DNA from: CAYWNA01 sp964459305
Lineage (GTDB): Bacteria > Planctomycetota > Planctomycetia > Pirellulales > Pirellulaceae
Direction of reading: 5' to 3'
Length of the DNA: 64,000 nucleotides
Assembly (NCBI GenBank): GCA_964459305.1
Contig: CAYWNA010000020.1
Coordinates: 1 to 64,000 of the forward strand
Under the pieces are notes generated by a model that was given only the letters and a program-made list of their open reading frames with translations, was not told where the DNA came from and did not search any database. This document shows, piece by piece, positions 28,550 through 38,300 of the stretch. How positions within the stretch are numbered: position 1 is the first letter of the stretch; every line of letters starts with the position of its first letter. A program made the translations under genes and the position numbers.

Positions 28550-29377
28550 ATGAAAGAAGGACCTCTCCGTATTCTCGGTATTGGCGCCCATCCGGACGAC
28601 TGCGAGTTCAAAGCAGGCGGTGTGGGAGCTCTGTATCGGCAGTTGGGCCACACGGTTTGCTTTGTCAGTGTCACGAACGGCGAGTCGGGACACCAGACTC
28701 TCTACGGTGAGCGGTTGGCGGCGATCCGCCGCGAAGAAGCCGCGGCCGCGGCCGGCATTGTCGATCTGGAATACGAGGTGCTTGATTTTCGTGACGGGCA
28801 TTTGGAGCCGACCCTGGAGGCGCGCCTTGAGATCATTCGTCTCATCCGCCGCCACCAGCCCGACTTGATCATCACGCATCGTCCAAACGACTATCATCCC
28901 GACCATCGGTATACGTCGCAACTGGTTTGCGATGCCTCGTACTTGGTGACCGTTCCGGCTATGGCTCCCGATACGCCACCACTGGTCAAGGATCCGTCGA
29001 TTGTATACATGTCAGACGATTTCACTCGGCCATACCCATTCTCGCCGTCGATCGCCGTTGATATCGAACCCGTACTCGATACGGTGATCGACATGCTGGC
29101 GTGCCATCGGTCTCAATTTTTTGACTTTCTGCCGTTCAGCTTCGGACGTGCGGATCGGCTCCCCGATGATCCGGAGGGGCAGATACAGTTCCTGCGCGAT
29201 TGGTACATTGAGATATTCGCGCCGCTGGCCGACAGGTATCGCGATCTCGTGGTCGCGACCTACGGTGAACAACGCGGTCGTGAGATGAAATACATCGAGG
29301 CGTTCGAGCCGTGCGAGTACGGTTCGCCACTGGCGCAGGAGGGCGTGAAGAGGTTATTTCCGTTTCTCCCCGAGTAG
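28550..29377 (+). CDS. PIG-L family (LmbE-like) deacetylase
   Basis: The 275-residue zinc-dependent N-deacetylase of the PIG-L/LmbE fold has the metal motif AHPDD (13-17) and the second motif NDYHPDHRYT (113-121). LRILGIGAHPDDCEFKAGG is the typical start, and VVATYGEQRGREMKYIEAF the end. Substrates in the family are GlcNAc-type conjugates such as mycothiol or BacA precursors, or lipids; none is indicated here. The ATG lies 1 nt after the kbl stop, so the two are translationally linked. Confidence 0.9.
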   Translation: MKEGPLRILGIGAHPDDCEFKAGGVGALYRQLGHTVCFVSVTNGESGHQTLYGERLAAIRREEAAAAAGIVDLEYEVLDFRDGHLEPTLEARLEIIRLIRRHQPDLIITHRPNDYHPDHRYTSQLVCDASYLVTVPAMAPDTPPLVKDPSIVYMSDDFTRPYPFSPSIAVDIEPVLDTVIDMLACHRSQFFDFLPFSFGRADRLPDDPEGQIQFLRDWYIEIFAPLADRYRDLVVATYGEQRGREMKYIEAFEPCEYGSPLAQEGVKRLFPFLPE

Positions 29378-29452
29378 AGTCCGGCTAATTCGCGGTATAA
29401 TCTTACCGAATCGGCCGGAGCCGTTTCCACGATAACAGGATCACTCGGAAAA

Positions 29453-29857
29453 ATGTCAGAGATACCGCAACGACCTAACGACGATTCGGGGTTGATCAAC
29501 TGGGCGACTGCATTGGAAATTGCCGACGGTGATGAAGGACTGCTGGACGAACTTGTCGCGGTATTCTTGGACGAAGCGCCGGCGGCGATGGCGCAAGTGC
29601 TCCGTTCCATCGAAGAAGCCGATGCCGTCGTCCTGCGCCGTTCGGCGCATACGGTGAAGGGTTCACTGCGAATCTTCGAGTGTCCAACGGCCATCGAGTA
29701 CGCGTGGCAAATCGAACAGATCGGCAGGATACCCGAACAAGAGGAAAGAGACTTGACGGCCGCCGACTTGACACGAGCGAAGGAAGTATGGGACCTGCTG
29801 AACGAACAGTTGTCCCGCATCCTTCCCGCGATGGAGGAACGTATCAAGAAAAGATGA
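29453..29857 (+). CDS. Orphan histidine-phosphotransfer (Hpt) protein
   Basis: The 134-residue, all-helical Hpt domain protein has the phospho-acceptor His at about residue 66 in LRRSAHTVKGSLRIF. It is preceded by LLDELVAVFLDEAPAAMAQV, the usual first helices of Hpt domains. Such proteins relay phosphate between hybrid kinases and response regulators. No kinase or receiver gene is next to it, so the partners are elsewhere. The stop overlaps the next start (ATGA), coupling it to the GATase-like gene. The closest alternative, a CheA P1 fragment, is less likely because no kinase domain follows. Confidence 0.88.
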   Translation: MSEIPQRPNDDSGLINWATALEIADGDEGLLDELVAVFLDEAPAAMAQVLRSIEEADAVVLRRSAHTVKGSLRIFECPTAIEYAWQIEQIGRIPEQEERDLTAADLTRAKEVWDLLNEQLSRILPAMEERIKKR

Positions 29858-30615
29858 AAAACCGGAATGCAAAATCAATCCTGTACATGGGGGACACAAA
29901 CCTGGAGTCTGCAGCAGCCTACCTGGCCGGGCTGATGCACCGGTGGGGTTGGTCATTCGAGTACGTCCCCAGCGACCAGGCAGCGACGCCGGACTTACTG
30001 GCCAAGCCCAGGTCGTTGTTCGTGCTCAGCGACTATCCTGCCGACAGGCTCGATCCACGGTTGCAGGAAGAACTGCTGGGCCAGGTTGCCGAAGACGCGG
30101 GGCTTGTGATGTTCGGCGGCTGGGAGTCCTACCACGGATGTGGAGGAGATTGGGATGGAACGCCAGTCGCCGAGGCCTTGCCCGTGGAGATCGATAGCCG
30201 GGATGACCGAGTTAACTGCGACCATCCGGTGCTGCTACGCCAAACAGCTGACCATCCGATAATGGAAGGCTTGCCCTGTCAGTCGCGTCCACCGTTCATC
30301 GGCGGCTTGAATCGTTTCCATGCGAAGCCGGATTCCACGGTCCTCCTGGAAGCACAGCATTTCCGCGCCTTTGAACGCAATGGCGAGTTTGAATTCGAAC
30401 CGACCTTTCGGGACCCGGCGCTCGTCGTTGGGAGTCACGAACAAGGCCGTACCGTCGCGCTGGCCACCGACGTCGCGCCGCACTGGGTCGGCGGTCTGGT
30501 GGACTGGGGCGAGTCGCGAGTGTCGGCTCAAGCGCCCGGCGCAGAAGCTGTAGAGGTAGGCGACCTGTACGAAAGATTTTTTCAGCAAATGTTGGCGTGG
30601 GCGGGAGGCCTGTAG
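29854..30615 (+). CDS. Glutamine-amidotransferase-like protein (DUF1355 type)
   Basis: The 253-residue protein starts at ATG 29854, overlapping the Hpt stop by ATGA. It resembles the DUF1355 group of the class-I GATase fold: ILYMGDTNLESAAAYLAGLM, FVLSDYPADRLD, AGLVMFGGWESYHG, ADHPIMEGLP and RTVALATDVAPHWVGGLVDW. The cysteine nucleophile elbow of true amidotransferases is not obvious (FGGWESY), so it may bind a ligand rather than cleave glutamine. Coupling to an Hpt protein suggests a signalling or sensory role, which is inference. A 137-bp repeat lies 31 bp downstream. Confidence 0.8.
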   Translation: MKNRNAKSILYMGDTNLESAAAYLAGLMHRWGWSFEYVPSDQAATPDLLAKPRSLFVLSDYPADRLDPRLQEELLGQVAEDAGLVMFGGWESYHGCGGDWDGTPVAEALPVEIDSRDDRVNCDHPVLLRQTADHPIMEGLPCQSRPPFIGGLNRFHAKPDSTVLLEAQHFRAFERNGEFEFEPTFRDPALVVGSHEQGRTVALATDVAPHWVGGLVDWGESRVSAQAPGAEAVEVGDLYERFFQQMLAWAGGL

Positions 30616-30646
30616 GTACCCGCCTGGACTGCCTTGACCAGAAATG

Positions 30647-30783
30647 AGGATCGGCTTCGAAGTAGATCCTGAATTCATGGTAGCCGAAGTCGCCAGACTT
30701 TGGTCGCGTTGCACGGGAAAAACCAAACTCTGGCGAGTTCGGCTGCATCGAGCAAATGCCGGCATAATTTCGGCAGCGATCTT
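30647..30783 (+). repeat. 137-bp hairpin element, copy B
   Basis: AGGATCG at the left end (30647) and CGATCTT at the right end (30777-30783). The core arms GCCGAAGTCGCCAGACTTTG and CCAAACTCTGGCGAGTTCGG match copies A, C and D. It sits between the convergent 3' ends of the GATase-like gene (30615) and the minus-strand gene ending at 30811, a position where a hairpin could act as bidirectional terminator. Confidence 0.9.
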
Positions 30784-30810
30784 AAGCGAGTGAATGTGCC
30801 AATCCAGCGA

Positions 30811-31380
30811 TCATCCACACAAGCCGACGCGATATTTCCAGCGGACGGTTGTCGGCGGATCAACATTCGCGAGCGACGGCACGACCGAGATGAGCTGGCC
30901 GTCGTGGCCAGCCGCGAGAGTTGGTCCGCCATCCGCTGGCTCGACCGTGATCGACAGCGGCAGATCGCGGAGGGCGGCGGTCTCGCTGGTCATGGCGCCG
31001 ATTTGGGCGCTTCCGCTCAGGTCGTAGCTGCTCCCTAGCCAATGCGGTTTTTGTAGAATCCGACACGCCACGTCGAACACTAGGCTGACGGAAGACGGAT
31101 CCTCCTCGACACTGACCGACCAGTGGTTCTTGCCGGCCATCCCGACCAAAAGGCCAACATACCTTCCGGGCAGCAACTCCTCCACACTCAGCTGTTGCAG
31201 CGGCGGACTGGGCGGCCACAAGTCCTTGCCGTCTCCTTCTCCAGATATTAGGCAAGATGTCACGCGGTCTTCACCGACTAACTCTATCTGATGGGAGAAT
31301 CGGTCTCGCCGCCAAGCGAAAGTCACGCGCAGGCGACGCCCGTTCTGATTGGTGACCTGCAACATAGGCGAATCGGCCAT
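30811..31380 (-). CDS. Hypothetical protein, beta-rich
   Basis: I do not recognise this 189-residue protein. The start is ATG 31380, with GGGGAA just upstream; longer frames to 31506 lack a site. It looks beta-rich and soluble, with alternating charged strands: LQVTNQNGRRLRVTFAWRRD, NHWSVSVEEDPSSVSLVFDV and LPLSITVEPADGG. There is a conserved-looking PPLQQLSVEELLPGRY. It begins the block of unrecognised genes flanked by 137-bp elements. Its 3' end is 27 bp from copy B. Confidence 0.65.
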   Translation of the reverse strand: MADSPMLQVTNQNGRRLRVTFAWRRDRFSHQIELVGEDRVTSCLISGEGDGKDLWPPSPPLQQLSVEELLPGRYVGLLVGMAGKNHWSVSVEEDPSSVSLVFDVACRILQKPHWLGSSYDLSGSAQIGAMTSETAALRDLPLSITVEPADGGPTLAAGHDGQLISVVPSLANVDPPTTVRWKYRVGLCG

Positions 31381-31592
31381 GCTTTCCCCGGCAAGAGAGT
31401 CTGTTCGACGCGTATCGCGAGTTTTCCAGGAATTCCGACCCGGACGGACCTTTGATAGTAGCTCAGCAGCTTGTCGGTGGGAATGGATGCCTATGATTCC
31501 TTCCAAGCCTCCGGTTGCCGTAGTCGAGCAGCGAACTAGAATCAGGGATACATGACGGGGTACGGCAGTCAGCAGAGAGAGGCACGACGGCG

Positions 31593-32135
31593 ATGGATTC
31601 CAGAGCGGCAGTAAGGAACTTGGGGGGATTGGTTGCTCGCAAACTTGCGGACGCGACAGAAGAAGTCTCGAAAGCCAAAGCCGGCAAGGTGATTTCCAAG
31701 CATCGGGTATTGGATCTCTTTGCGGCGTCGGGCAGTCTCCAGCGCGGCTCAGCGGCCTTTGCAGGCGCGTTGAGCGACTACGTCAATCAACGGGCACTGT
31801 TGGGCGACGGAACGGATGGCATTGCTGAATACGAGTTGATTTCGTCGACGGATTTCTATGCCCAAGCAATCGACACGTTTGTCTGTGTTGTAGACGGGCT
31901 TGATCCGCGAGATGTGGTTGGGCAACCGCATCGCGACTCGGCAGTATATCTCGAAACGGACGGGGGCACGACAAACCGCCTGAGCCACGCCGTCCATTTT
32001 GGAACCCGCGACTTGGACAGCTACCGCGGTTTGTTGGAAGAGACGAAACAACAGGACGAAACACTGCGTGGTGCCGTTCAAGACCTGAGGAATCGCATCA
32101 GCTCGGCCTTTGATTTCACTCATCTGTTCGATTGA
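31593..32135 (+). CDS. Hypothetical protein
   Basis: I do not recognise this 180-residue protein. It is soluble, with a predicted helical N-terminus (LVARKLADATEEVSKAKAGK) and a mixed middle part (ISSTDFYAQAIDTFVCVVDG, then DPRDVVGQPHRDSAVYLETD). GAGAGG lies 11 nt before ATG 31593. It is divergent from the gene at 30.8-31.4 kb. Codon use is similar to neighbours. No motif gives a function. Confidence 0.6.
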   Translation: MDSRAAVRNLGGLVARKLADATEEVSKAKAGKVISKHRVLDLFAASGSLQRGSAAFAGALSDYVNQRALLGDGTDGIAEYELISSTDFYAQAIDTFVCVVDGLDPRDVVGQPHRDSAVYLETDGGTTNRLSHAVHFGTRDLDSYRGLLEETKQQDETLRGAVQDLRNRISSAFDFTHLFD

Positions 32136-32532
32136 CACGCCAGACCGCGCGTCGAGGTCATGCTCTTCGTGTGCCTTGACCGGCGCGGCTATCGGGCCAA
32201 GAACCCGCCTCTCGTCGCCCTCTTTGGTAATCTGGGTAAACTCCTGCCCGCTCCAACTCTCTTCTCCAAACGACAGGTGCAGGAATGGGGCTACGAGTTT
32301 CGTCGACGAGTCCTTGCCGTCCCGCGAACCCCTTCCTGCGTCCCCAAACAACAGCCTCATAGATTGATCTGTCGGTTCTCGACGACTTTCTGGTAACATA
32401 GGGCGACTGATGTGGGAAGTGACGCAGGGACATCTCGGCCTTAACTCCGTCGGGGCAAGAATCGAGACTTCGTGGGCTGCCACAATCGACGTGTTGAAAA
32501 TCGCGTTCAGCCGCAAAAGGACATGAAACCCT
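32136..32532. other. 397-bp gap without a convincing gene
   Basis: Only short overlapping frames occur here, on both strands, with no ribosome site or family motif. AAAAGGA at 32515-32521 belongs to the next gene's leader. No hairpin or repeat was seen. Confidence 0.5.
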
Positions 32533-33351
32533 ATGAGTGAGGACGCACATATGGACTCCAAACCTCGCTATTTCGTCATTCTCAAGGTGCCCGGCTCCCG
32601 CTTGGTTACGGGAGTTCGCGACGCCTTCCTCGAAATGACGGGTGTTTCCGAAGACGAAATCAAGGAGACGAAGCTGCGGATCAATAGTGACCTGTCGGGA
32701 CTGGGCGAAGAGCCATCAGAGATCGTCCTGCGGGACGGCACCAAATGGGAGATCACCGACGAATCCGTGTTAGCGGCCGTGACTAGTATTGCGGTGTCGC
32801 TGGCGTCCAAGTACGAGGTGGTCGGTTGGGCTGCGCCTTGGTGCGGATATTGGGATTACCGTGACGCGAGCGAATTCGATATTCCTTTCGTATTCGCGAA
32901 AACTCTCGATTCGAAGGACCCGGTCGAAGAGGTTATCGATTGCTTCACCGAACTGATTCAGACCGATCTAACCAATCGAGGCCTGTGGTTCAATCGGCGA
33001 TCAATTGGCAGACGTCTTGTCCGTCGTCTGGTGGCCGAATGCGCACCGGACTGGTTGCTTGGATTTTTCGACATCACGACGCCCGATTCACCTTATCCGA
33101 AAGACGGTGTAGATAAACTGGACAAACTGTATGCGTGGGCGTTAATTCGCGAGATTCCTCCGACGGCAGTGAGAAAGTTCCGCCCGCTCTTGGAGTACCT
33201 CATGGATGATGACTCGCCATTGGACTCCGATCGCAAGAAAGAAGCGGCAGAGCGATTCGGACTGAGCTACCAGCAGGAAGCCGACGGAAAACACGCACAG
33301 GCAAAGGCGCCCGTAACACTGCGCCGTGTGGAACGCGCGGATGCAGGTTGA
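32533..33351 (+). CDS. Hypothetical protein
   Basis: I do not recognise this 272-residue protein. It is soluble, with no signal or helix long enough for a membrane. Visible segments are YFVILKVPGSRLVTGVRDAF, EPSEIVLRDGTKWEITDESV, the aromatic VVGWAAPWCGYWDYRDASEF and helical RRSIGRRLVRRLVAECAPDW. Two starts are possible: ATG 32533 (AAAGGA 11 nt upstream) or ATG 32551 (GAGGA 7 nt upstream). It lies in the block of unknown genes between 137-bp copies B and C. Confidence 0.65.
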   Translation: MSEDAHMDSKPRYFVILKVPGSRLVTGVRDAFLEMTGVSEDEIKETKLRINSDLSGLGEEPSEIVLRDGTKWEITDESVLAAVTSIAVSLASKYEVVGWAAPWCGYWDYRDASEFDIPFVFAKTLDSKDPVEEVIDCFTELIQTDLTNRGLWFNRRSIGRRLVRRLVAECAPDWLLGFFDITTPDSPYPKDGVDKLDKLYAWALIREIPPTAVRKFRPLLEYLMDDDSPLDSDRKKEAAERFGLSYQQEADGKHAQAKAPVTLRRVERADAG

Positions 33352-33517
33352 TGCCGTAGGAATGGCGTCGCTCGGTCGCAGGAAGTGGTCCGTAGCTGGA
33401 TTCGTCAACGATCCTTGCCACCCGTAAAGCCGTTCCTGCGCCCGCGTCGCTCGACGGCCTTTCTCGTCTATCAGGGCCGGCGAATACGCACGGCGTGATA
33501 CGCCTGGCCTCTTCAGT

Positions 33518-33937
33518 CTACGCCGATTCGTTGGACCTGTCTCGGTTCGGTTCACCGCCGTGGGCCGCGTCCTCCAATGCCTGAAGCAATTTGACTGCAT
33601 CGGGATCATCGCGAGCGAGTGCCCGAGTGGAATGACAGACGACTTCGGCCTTCCAATGGCGAAGCCTTTCCGTGACCATGTCGTTGTCTTTGCCGGAGTA
33701 TCTGAATAGCGTTCCATCTCTCATTTCGAAGACCGTGTGAAAGCTGTATTCACAGTCGCACTCGAAGTTCGGACCGTATTCGTCAAGGACATCGCCATCG
33801 GCATCAAGGAGCCAAAACCGGTGGCCCCTCACGCCAAGAACCTCGCCCGCCTCAGCGCTCATCAGCAGAAATTGGGCGCTCGAACCGGCTCCGGTCAGCA
33901 GGTGTAGGGTTCCAGTAATGTCCGGATTTGTCGGCAT
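33518..33937 (-). CDS. Hypothetical protein, possibly an SMI1-like or LURP-like fold
   Basis: I do not recognise this 139-residue protein with certainty. It has strands FWLLDADGDVLDEYGPNFEC and YSFHTVFEMRDGTLFRYSG, which read like a small beta-sheet domain, and an acidic helical tail (DDPDAVKLLQALEDAAHGG). Cysteines CDC (46-48 bp-spaced in the strand pair) are notable. It is divergent from the esterase at 34.26 kb, and copy C of the 137-bp element lies between them, 62 bp before its start. Any fold assignment is a guess. Confidence 0.5.
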   Translation of the reverse strand: MPTNPDITGTLHLLTGAGSSAQFLLMSAEAGEVLGVRGHRFWLLDADGDVLDEYGPNFECDCEYSFHTVFEMRDGTLFRYSGKDNDMVTERLRHWKAEVVCHSTRALARDDPDAVKLLQALEDAAHGGEPNRDRSNESA

Positions 33938-33999
33938 CGTGGGCCTCGTTGACCGAAGGCGACCTACTTCATTCGCGAATGAACGTGGCGATCACAGTA

Positions 34000-34136
34000 G
34001 GGATCGGCGCCGAAATAGATCCTGTAACCGTGGCAGCCGAAGTCGCCAGACTTTGGTCGCTTGACACTGGAAAAACCAAACTCTGGCGAGTTCGGCTACA
34101 TCGCGCAAATACCGATATCGTTTCCGCAGCGATCCT
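34000..34136 (+). repeat. 137-bp hairpin element, copy C
   Basis: It begins GGGATCG (others AGGATCG) and ends CGATCCT at 34136. The core arms GCCGAAGTCGCCAGACTTTG and CCAAACTCTGGCGAGTTCGG are as in the other copies; flanking bases are the most divergent of the four. It lies in the divergent intergenic space 33938-34258, where promoters of both neighbours should be. Confidence 0.88.
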
Positions 34137-34258
34137 ATGTTCCGATCGGATGCTTCCGTCGAGTTTTTTGAAGATCGCGTGCGGATCAACGCCCCCTGGC
34201 ATGCATCGTTCGAAGGCTGCTAACATACCCATGATAGAATCTTACACTCGGAGTTGCC

Positions 34259-35191
34259 ATGCCTCTCGATCCTCAAGCAAGACGGCTGCTCGATCAGATC
34301 GCCAAAGCCGGCATTGTGCCGACCCACACGCAAACGCCCGAGCAAGCTCGCGCCCAGATGCTGATCGGCAGTCGTTTCTTGGGGCGGCCCGAAGAGGTCC
34401 ATTCTGTCGAAGATCGCGAACTGCCAGGGCCGGCTGGCGCCGTTCCGATTCGCATCTACCATCCAGGCGGAAGCGAGCCGCTGCCGGCTGTCGTGTACTT
34501 TCACGGCGGATGTTGGGTGATGGGAAGCATCAGAACGCATGACGCCTACTGCCGCACGCTGGCGAACCGGGCCGGAGTCGTCGTGGTCTCGGTCGACTAC
34601 CGGCTGGCCCCCGAACACAAGCACCCAGCCGGCGTGGAAGACACATACGCGGCAACGTGTTGGGTGGCAGACAACGCCGCCTCGATCGGGGCTGACGCCA
34701 AGCGGATTGCCGTCGCCGGCGATAGCGCGGGCGGGAACCTGGCTGCGGTTGTGGCCCTAATGGCGCGGGATCGTGACGGACCGTCGCTCGCATTTCAACT
34801 GTTGATCTACCCGATCACGGACTTCAACCTAGACACCCCGTCCTACCGCGAAAACGGAACGGGCTTCCACTTGACTCGCGACGATATGATTTGGAGTTGG
34901 AAGCACTACTTGTCGAACGAACTGGACGGTTATTCCGCGTACGCTTCGCCGATGCGTGCGGATGACCCGAGAGGCTTGCCCCCGGCGATGATCCTCACGG
35001 CGGAATACGACCCGCTACGGGACGAAGGCGAGCTCTATGCCCACAAGCTCCGCGATGCAGGCGTCGCCGTCACGTTAAAACGCTACGACGGGATGATCCA
35101 CGGTTTCGTTCGGCGAACGGATCTTCTGGATCAGGCTCGCGCGGCCCTTGACGACGTTGAGGCGGCACTTCGCGAGGCGCGAGGCCATTGA
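34259..35191 (+). CDS. Alpha/beta hydrolase, HSL-family carboxylesterase
   Basis: The 310-residue esterase is of the hormone-sensitive-lipase group (acetyl-esterase-like). The oxyanion motif HGGCW is at 82-86, and the nucleophile S156 lies in VAGDSAGGNLAAVVALM. The acid is in ILTAEYDPLRDEGELYA and the catalytic His in KRYDGMIHGFVRR. Length and motif order are as usual in the family, so it is probably active on short-chain esters. It starts at ATG 34259 and has its own upstream space. Copy D of the 137-bp element begins 37 bp after its stop. Confidence 0.92.
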   Translation: MPLDPQARRLLDQIAKAGIVPTHTQTPEQARAQMLIGSRFLGRPEEVHSVEDRELPGPAGAVPIRIYHPGGSEPLPAVVYFHGGCWVMGSIRTHDAYCRTLANRAGVVVVSVDYRLAPEHKHPAGVEDTYAATCWVADNAASIGADAKRIAVAGDSAGGNLAAVVALMARDRDGPSLAFQLLIYPITDFNLDTPSYRENGTGFHLTRDDMIWSWKHYLSNELDGYSAYASPMRADDPRGLPPAMILTAEYDPLRDEGELYAHKLRDAGVAVTLKRYDGMIHGFVRRTDLLDQARAALDDVEAALREARGH

Positions 35192-35228
35192 GTTTTCGTT
35201 TGGCTTCCGGATTCGAAATTGTTGCCTG

Positions 35229-35365
35229 AGGATCGGCGTCGAATTGGATCCTGAATTCATGGTAGCCGAAGTCGCCAGACTTTGGTCGCTTTGCACGGGA
35301 AAAACGAAACTCTGGCGAGTTCGGCTCTATCGAGCAAATGCCGGAAAAATTTCGGCAGCGATCCT
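35229..35365 (+). repeat. 137-bp hairpin element, copy D
   Basis: AGGATCG (35229-35235) to CGATCCT (35359-35365) gives perfect 7-bp inverted termini. The core arms are as in the other copies. A small second hairpin, GCCGGAAAAATTTCGGC, lies near the right end. It sits between the convergent esterase and ATPase genes, and its last two bases are part of the ATPase stop codon (35364-35366). Confidence 0.9.
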
Positions 35366-38300
35366 AACCGACGGCCCTAGGGGAATACTCAGGGTCCTCT
35401 AGGCCGATTTCCCACCAGCGGTCGTTTGTCAGAAGCGGTGACGTCGATTCGTGTTCAGCCGTATCCCACGATTCTTCGTCGGCCAGTCTCAGTTCCTCGT
35501 CTTCCTCCCAGAGCGAACCATCATCGTCGTATTCGGTTTCCTCGTCCGTTTCGTCAATGAGCTCTTCGTCGTCCACTTCGTCTTCTGCGGTGGCGTCCTC
35601 AGCCGTCGCTTCTTCCTCTTGAACATCGTCGCCCTCAACTTCAGACTCAGGCTCTTCTTCCTGTGTCTCGGCGTCCTCGGCGACGGCCTCCTCCTGTGTT
35701 TCTATTTCCTCCGCCTCCTCCTCGGGTTCCTCGACCAGTTCGGGTTCCACGACCTCAGCTTCGACGGAATCGTCCTCGGATGATTCGGGTTCGCATAGCC
35801 CTTCGTGAATGGGCAGAACGCGCACTGCGACATTCGCCGCCTGGAAGAGTTCCATCATGTGCCGGTGGCAGGTGAAGAGGAGGATTTGGTGGCCGGCATA
35901 GGAAAAATCGCGAAGCACTTCAGCGGCGGCCTTGGCTCGCCGATTGTCGAAATTGACCAGCACGTCGTCCAAGACCATAGGCAGCAACGCGCCGCGACGG
36001 GCGAAGGCAGCGGCCAGGGCGAGTCGCAGTGCGAGAAATACCGCTTCGCGCGTGCCTTGACTCAGTACGTCCACCGGCAGGGACTCGCCGTCGGCGTTGT
36101 TGACGCGGAGAACATCTTCGCTCAGGGGCGTCCAGATCCGTCCGTATCGTCCTCCGGTCAGATGGTACAGGTAGCCAGACGCTTCGGCCAGGGTCTCCGG
36201 TTGCCGTTCGGTCTCATAGATCTGGCGAATCGCCTCCAACATCAAACTGGTCACCGCCAACACGCGCCAACGATGGGCCGCCTGGCGAATTTGCTCCTCG
36301 ACGCAGGCAACTTCGAGTTTGGCTTCGGGCAAACGGCGGTCTTCGGCCAGTGTCTTCATTTCCTGGACGATCTCGCCGCGCGACTGGTGCAGTTCGGTCA
36401 GGCGGCTTTGCGATTCCTGCAGTCGGCCCAGCAGCCGGTCCCAATACGGCTCCAGTTTGTCATCGCCGTGCGTTTCCAGCACTTCGGCGACGGCCTCTTC
36501 CGAGCATTGGCTGCCGATGGCGATCCTGATCCGCTCGACGAGTTCCTCGTGTTGGGAGGTCAGTCGTTCGATCTTCTCTTGCTTTGCCGCAAGCCGACGC
36601 ACTTCGTTTTCGTCGGCGGCCTGCGATTGGTTGATCAACAGACGGCGTTGTCGAAGGAGCGTCCGCAGTTGCCTGGCACTTTCGCGGAACCCCTTTTTCA
36701 GCTCGCGATGTTCCTGCTTCAACTCTTGGCGGCGTTCGATCCATGCGCGCTGTTCGGTCATGGCTGCAGACACTTGCCGCAGCCCGGTACGCGGATCGTT
36801 GCGGGCCGTGGTAATGTCGACTTCGTCCAACAACTTGTCGACGCGTTCGATGATCGCAGCCAATTCGTTCTTGCGGTCCCGCAACTCTTCACGACGAGTT
36901 TGAAGGCGGCGGCCGATCTGAACGGTGCGATCGTTGCCTTCGGAGAGTTGCTGAATGTGTTCTGGCAGGAACGACTCGGGCAGGTTCACCGATCGCAACG
37001 CGTCGCGCCAGCGCCCGCGCGACTCCCGCAAATCGTCAGCGGCTCTGGTGACCTTCTCCTTGGCGGTCTCGGCACGACTGACTGCCGATTGACGCCGCGT
37101 TTCGAGCGGTGTCAGTTCCTCCAGTTTGGTAACGTATTCTTCAGACGCCGTGATGCGGGCATCCAGCGGGCCTCCGCCCTTGGGAAGCTGTTCGTCCAGT
37201 TCGTCGCGTTCTTCTTTCAGTTTGCCGATTTGCTTCTTAACCTTGTTCAACTGCCGGATGCAATCGTCCAGATCCTGGTTCATCGAGCGATCCATCAACA
37301 GTTTTGTCGCGATCGCAATGCCCCAACAGACAAAGCCGAGAATGGTTACGGTCCAACCCAGGTTGCGGACGCCCTCCCAGAAAAAGGACGCCAGGATCAT
37401 CATCACGCCCGCCACAAACGGGACACCGCACCAGATGAGCGTTGGGACGGGCAAGAGCTGCTCTTCGGCCAACTCGCGGCGGTCTTCCTCCAATTCCTTC
37501 CGATGCCGATCCATCTTGTCCAACCGCTCTTCCAGTTGTGCGCGACGGCGGAACATGGCGACCCGATGGCCGGCTTCCTCCAACGCCCGATCCAGCTCCG
37601 TCTCGCCTGTATCGGCCAACTCGGTTCGCAGTTGCTCGCTGATCTCTTCGGCCTCACGACGACCGTCGTCACGCTCGGCTTTGGCAGCATGCAGCCGATC
37701 ATTCGCTTCCTGTACGGAGCGTGCAGGGCCGCGTAGCGTGGCCAGCATCTGGTGGGAGATCTCTGGAGTGGAGTCCGGCATTTCGTCGGCAGACAAGCCG
37801 AGTTCTTCCCAGGCGGCACGCAAGTCGGTCTCCAGTTCTTCGGTCTCTTCATGAAGGCGTTTGATTTGGCCTTCCAGCGACGAGATCCATGGACCATGTT
37901 CGCACACAGCTTCGACCTGGCAGGCCCGCGACCAGAGTTGCCGGTTGATCGGCTGGGCGGACGCTTCCTCGACGATCACACGACGGCCGCGTTTGATTTG
38001 CTCGATCTCCTCACGGTGCCGTGCGATCTGTTCGTTCAGCTCTTCGAGCCGCTCGACAGCACGTTCCGGCAATTCGATCGGCGGGCCAAGCTTGTCCAGC
38101 CGCTGCCGAACGGTCACGCGTTTGCGCCAGTCTTCGCAAATCTGCATCGCGACCTCGACGGCACGGCCTTCGCGCTCCATCCGCTCGATGCTCTCTTCCA
38201 GGCTCGCTACTTCGTCCCGCTGTCGATTCTGCTGGGCGGCCAACTGTCCCCAACGCTGGCCGCCGGCCGCAAGTTCCCTGATCTCAGTTTGCAGTTTGTC

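Noticed and set aside
30647..35365. 137-bp elements as ends of a composite transposon
   Set aside because: All copies are in the same orientation and no transposase gene lies between them; only a non-autonomous element is supported.
35805..37736. 643-codon open frame on the plus strand opposite the YhaN-like gene
   Set aside because: It is antisense to a clearly coding ATPase with Walker motifs; its composition (Gln/Arg-rich) is that of a shadow frame.
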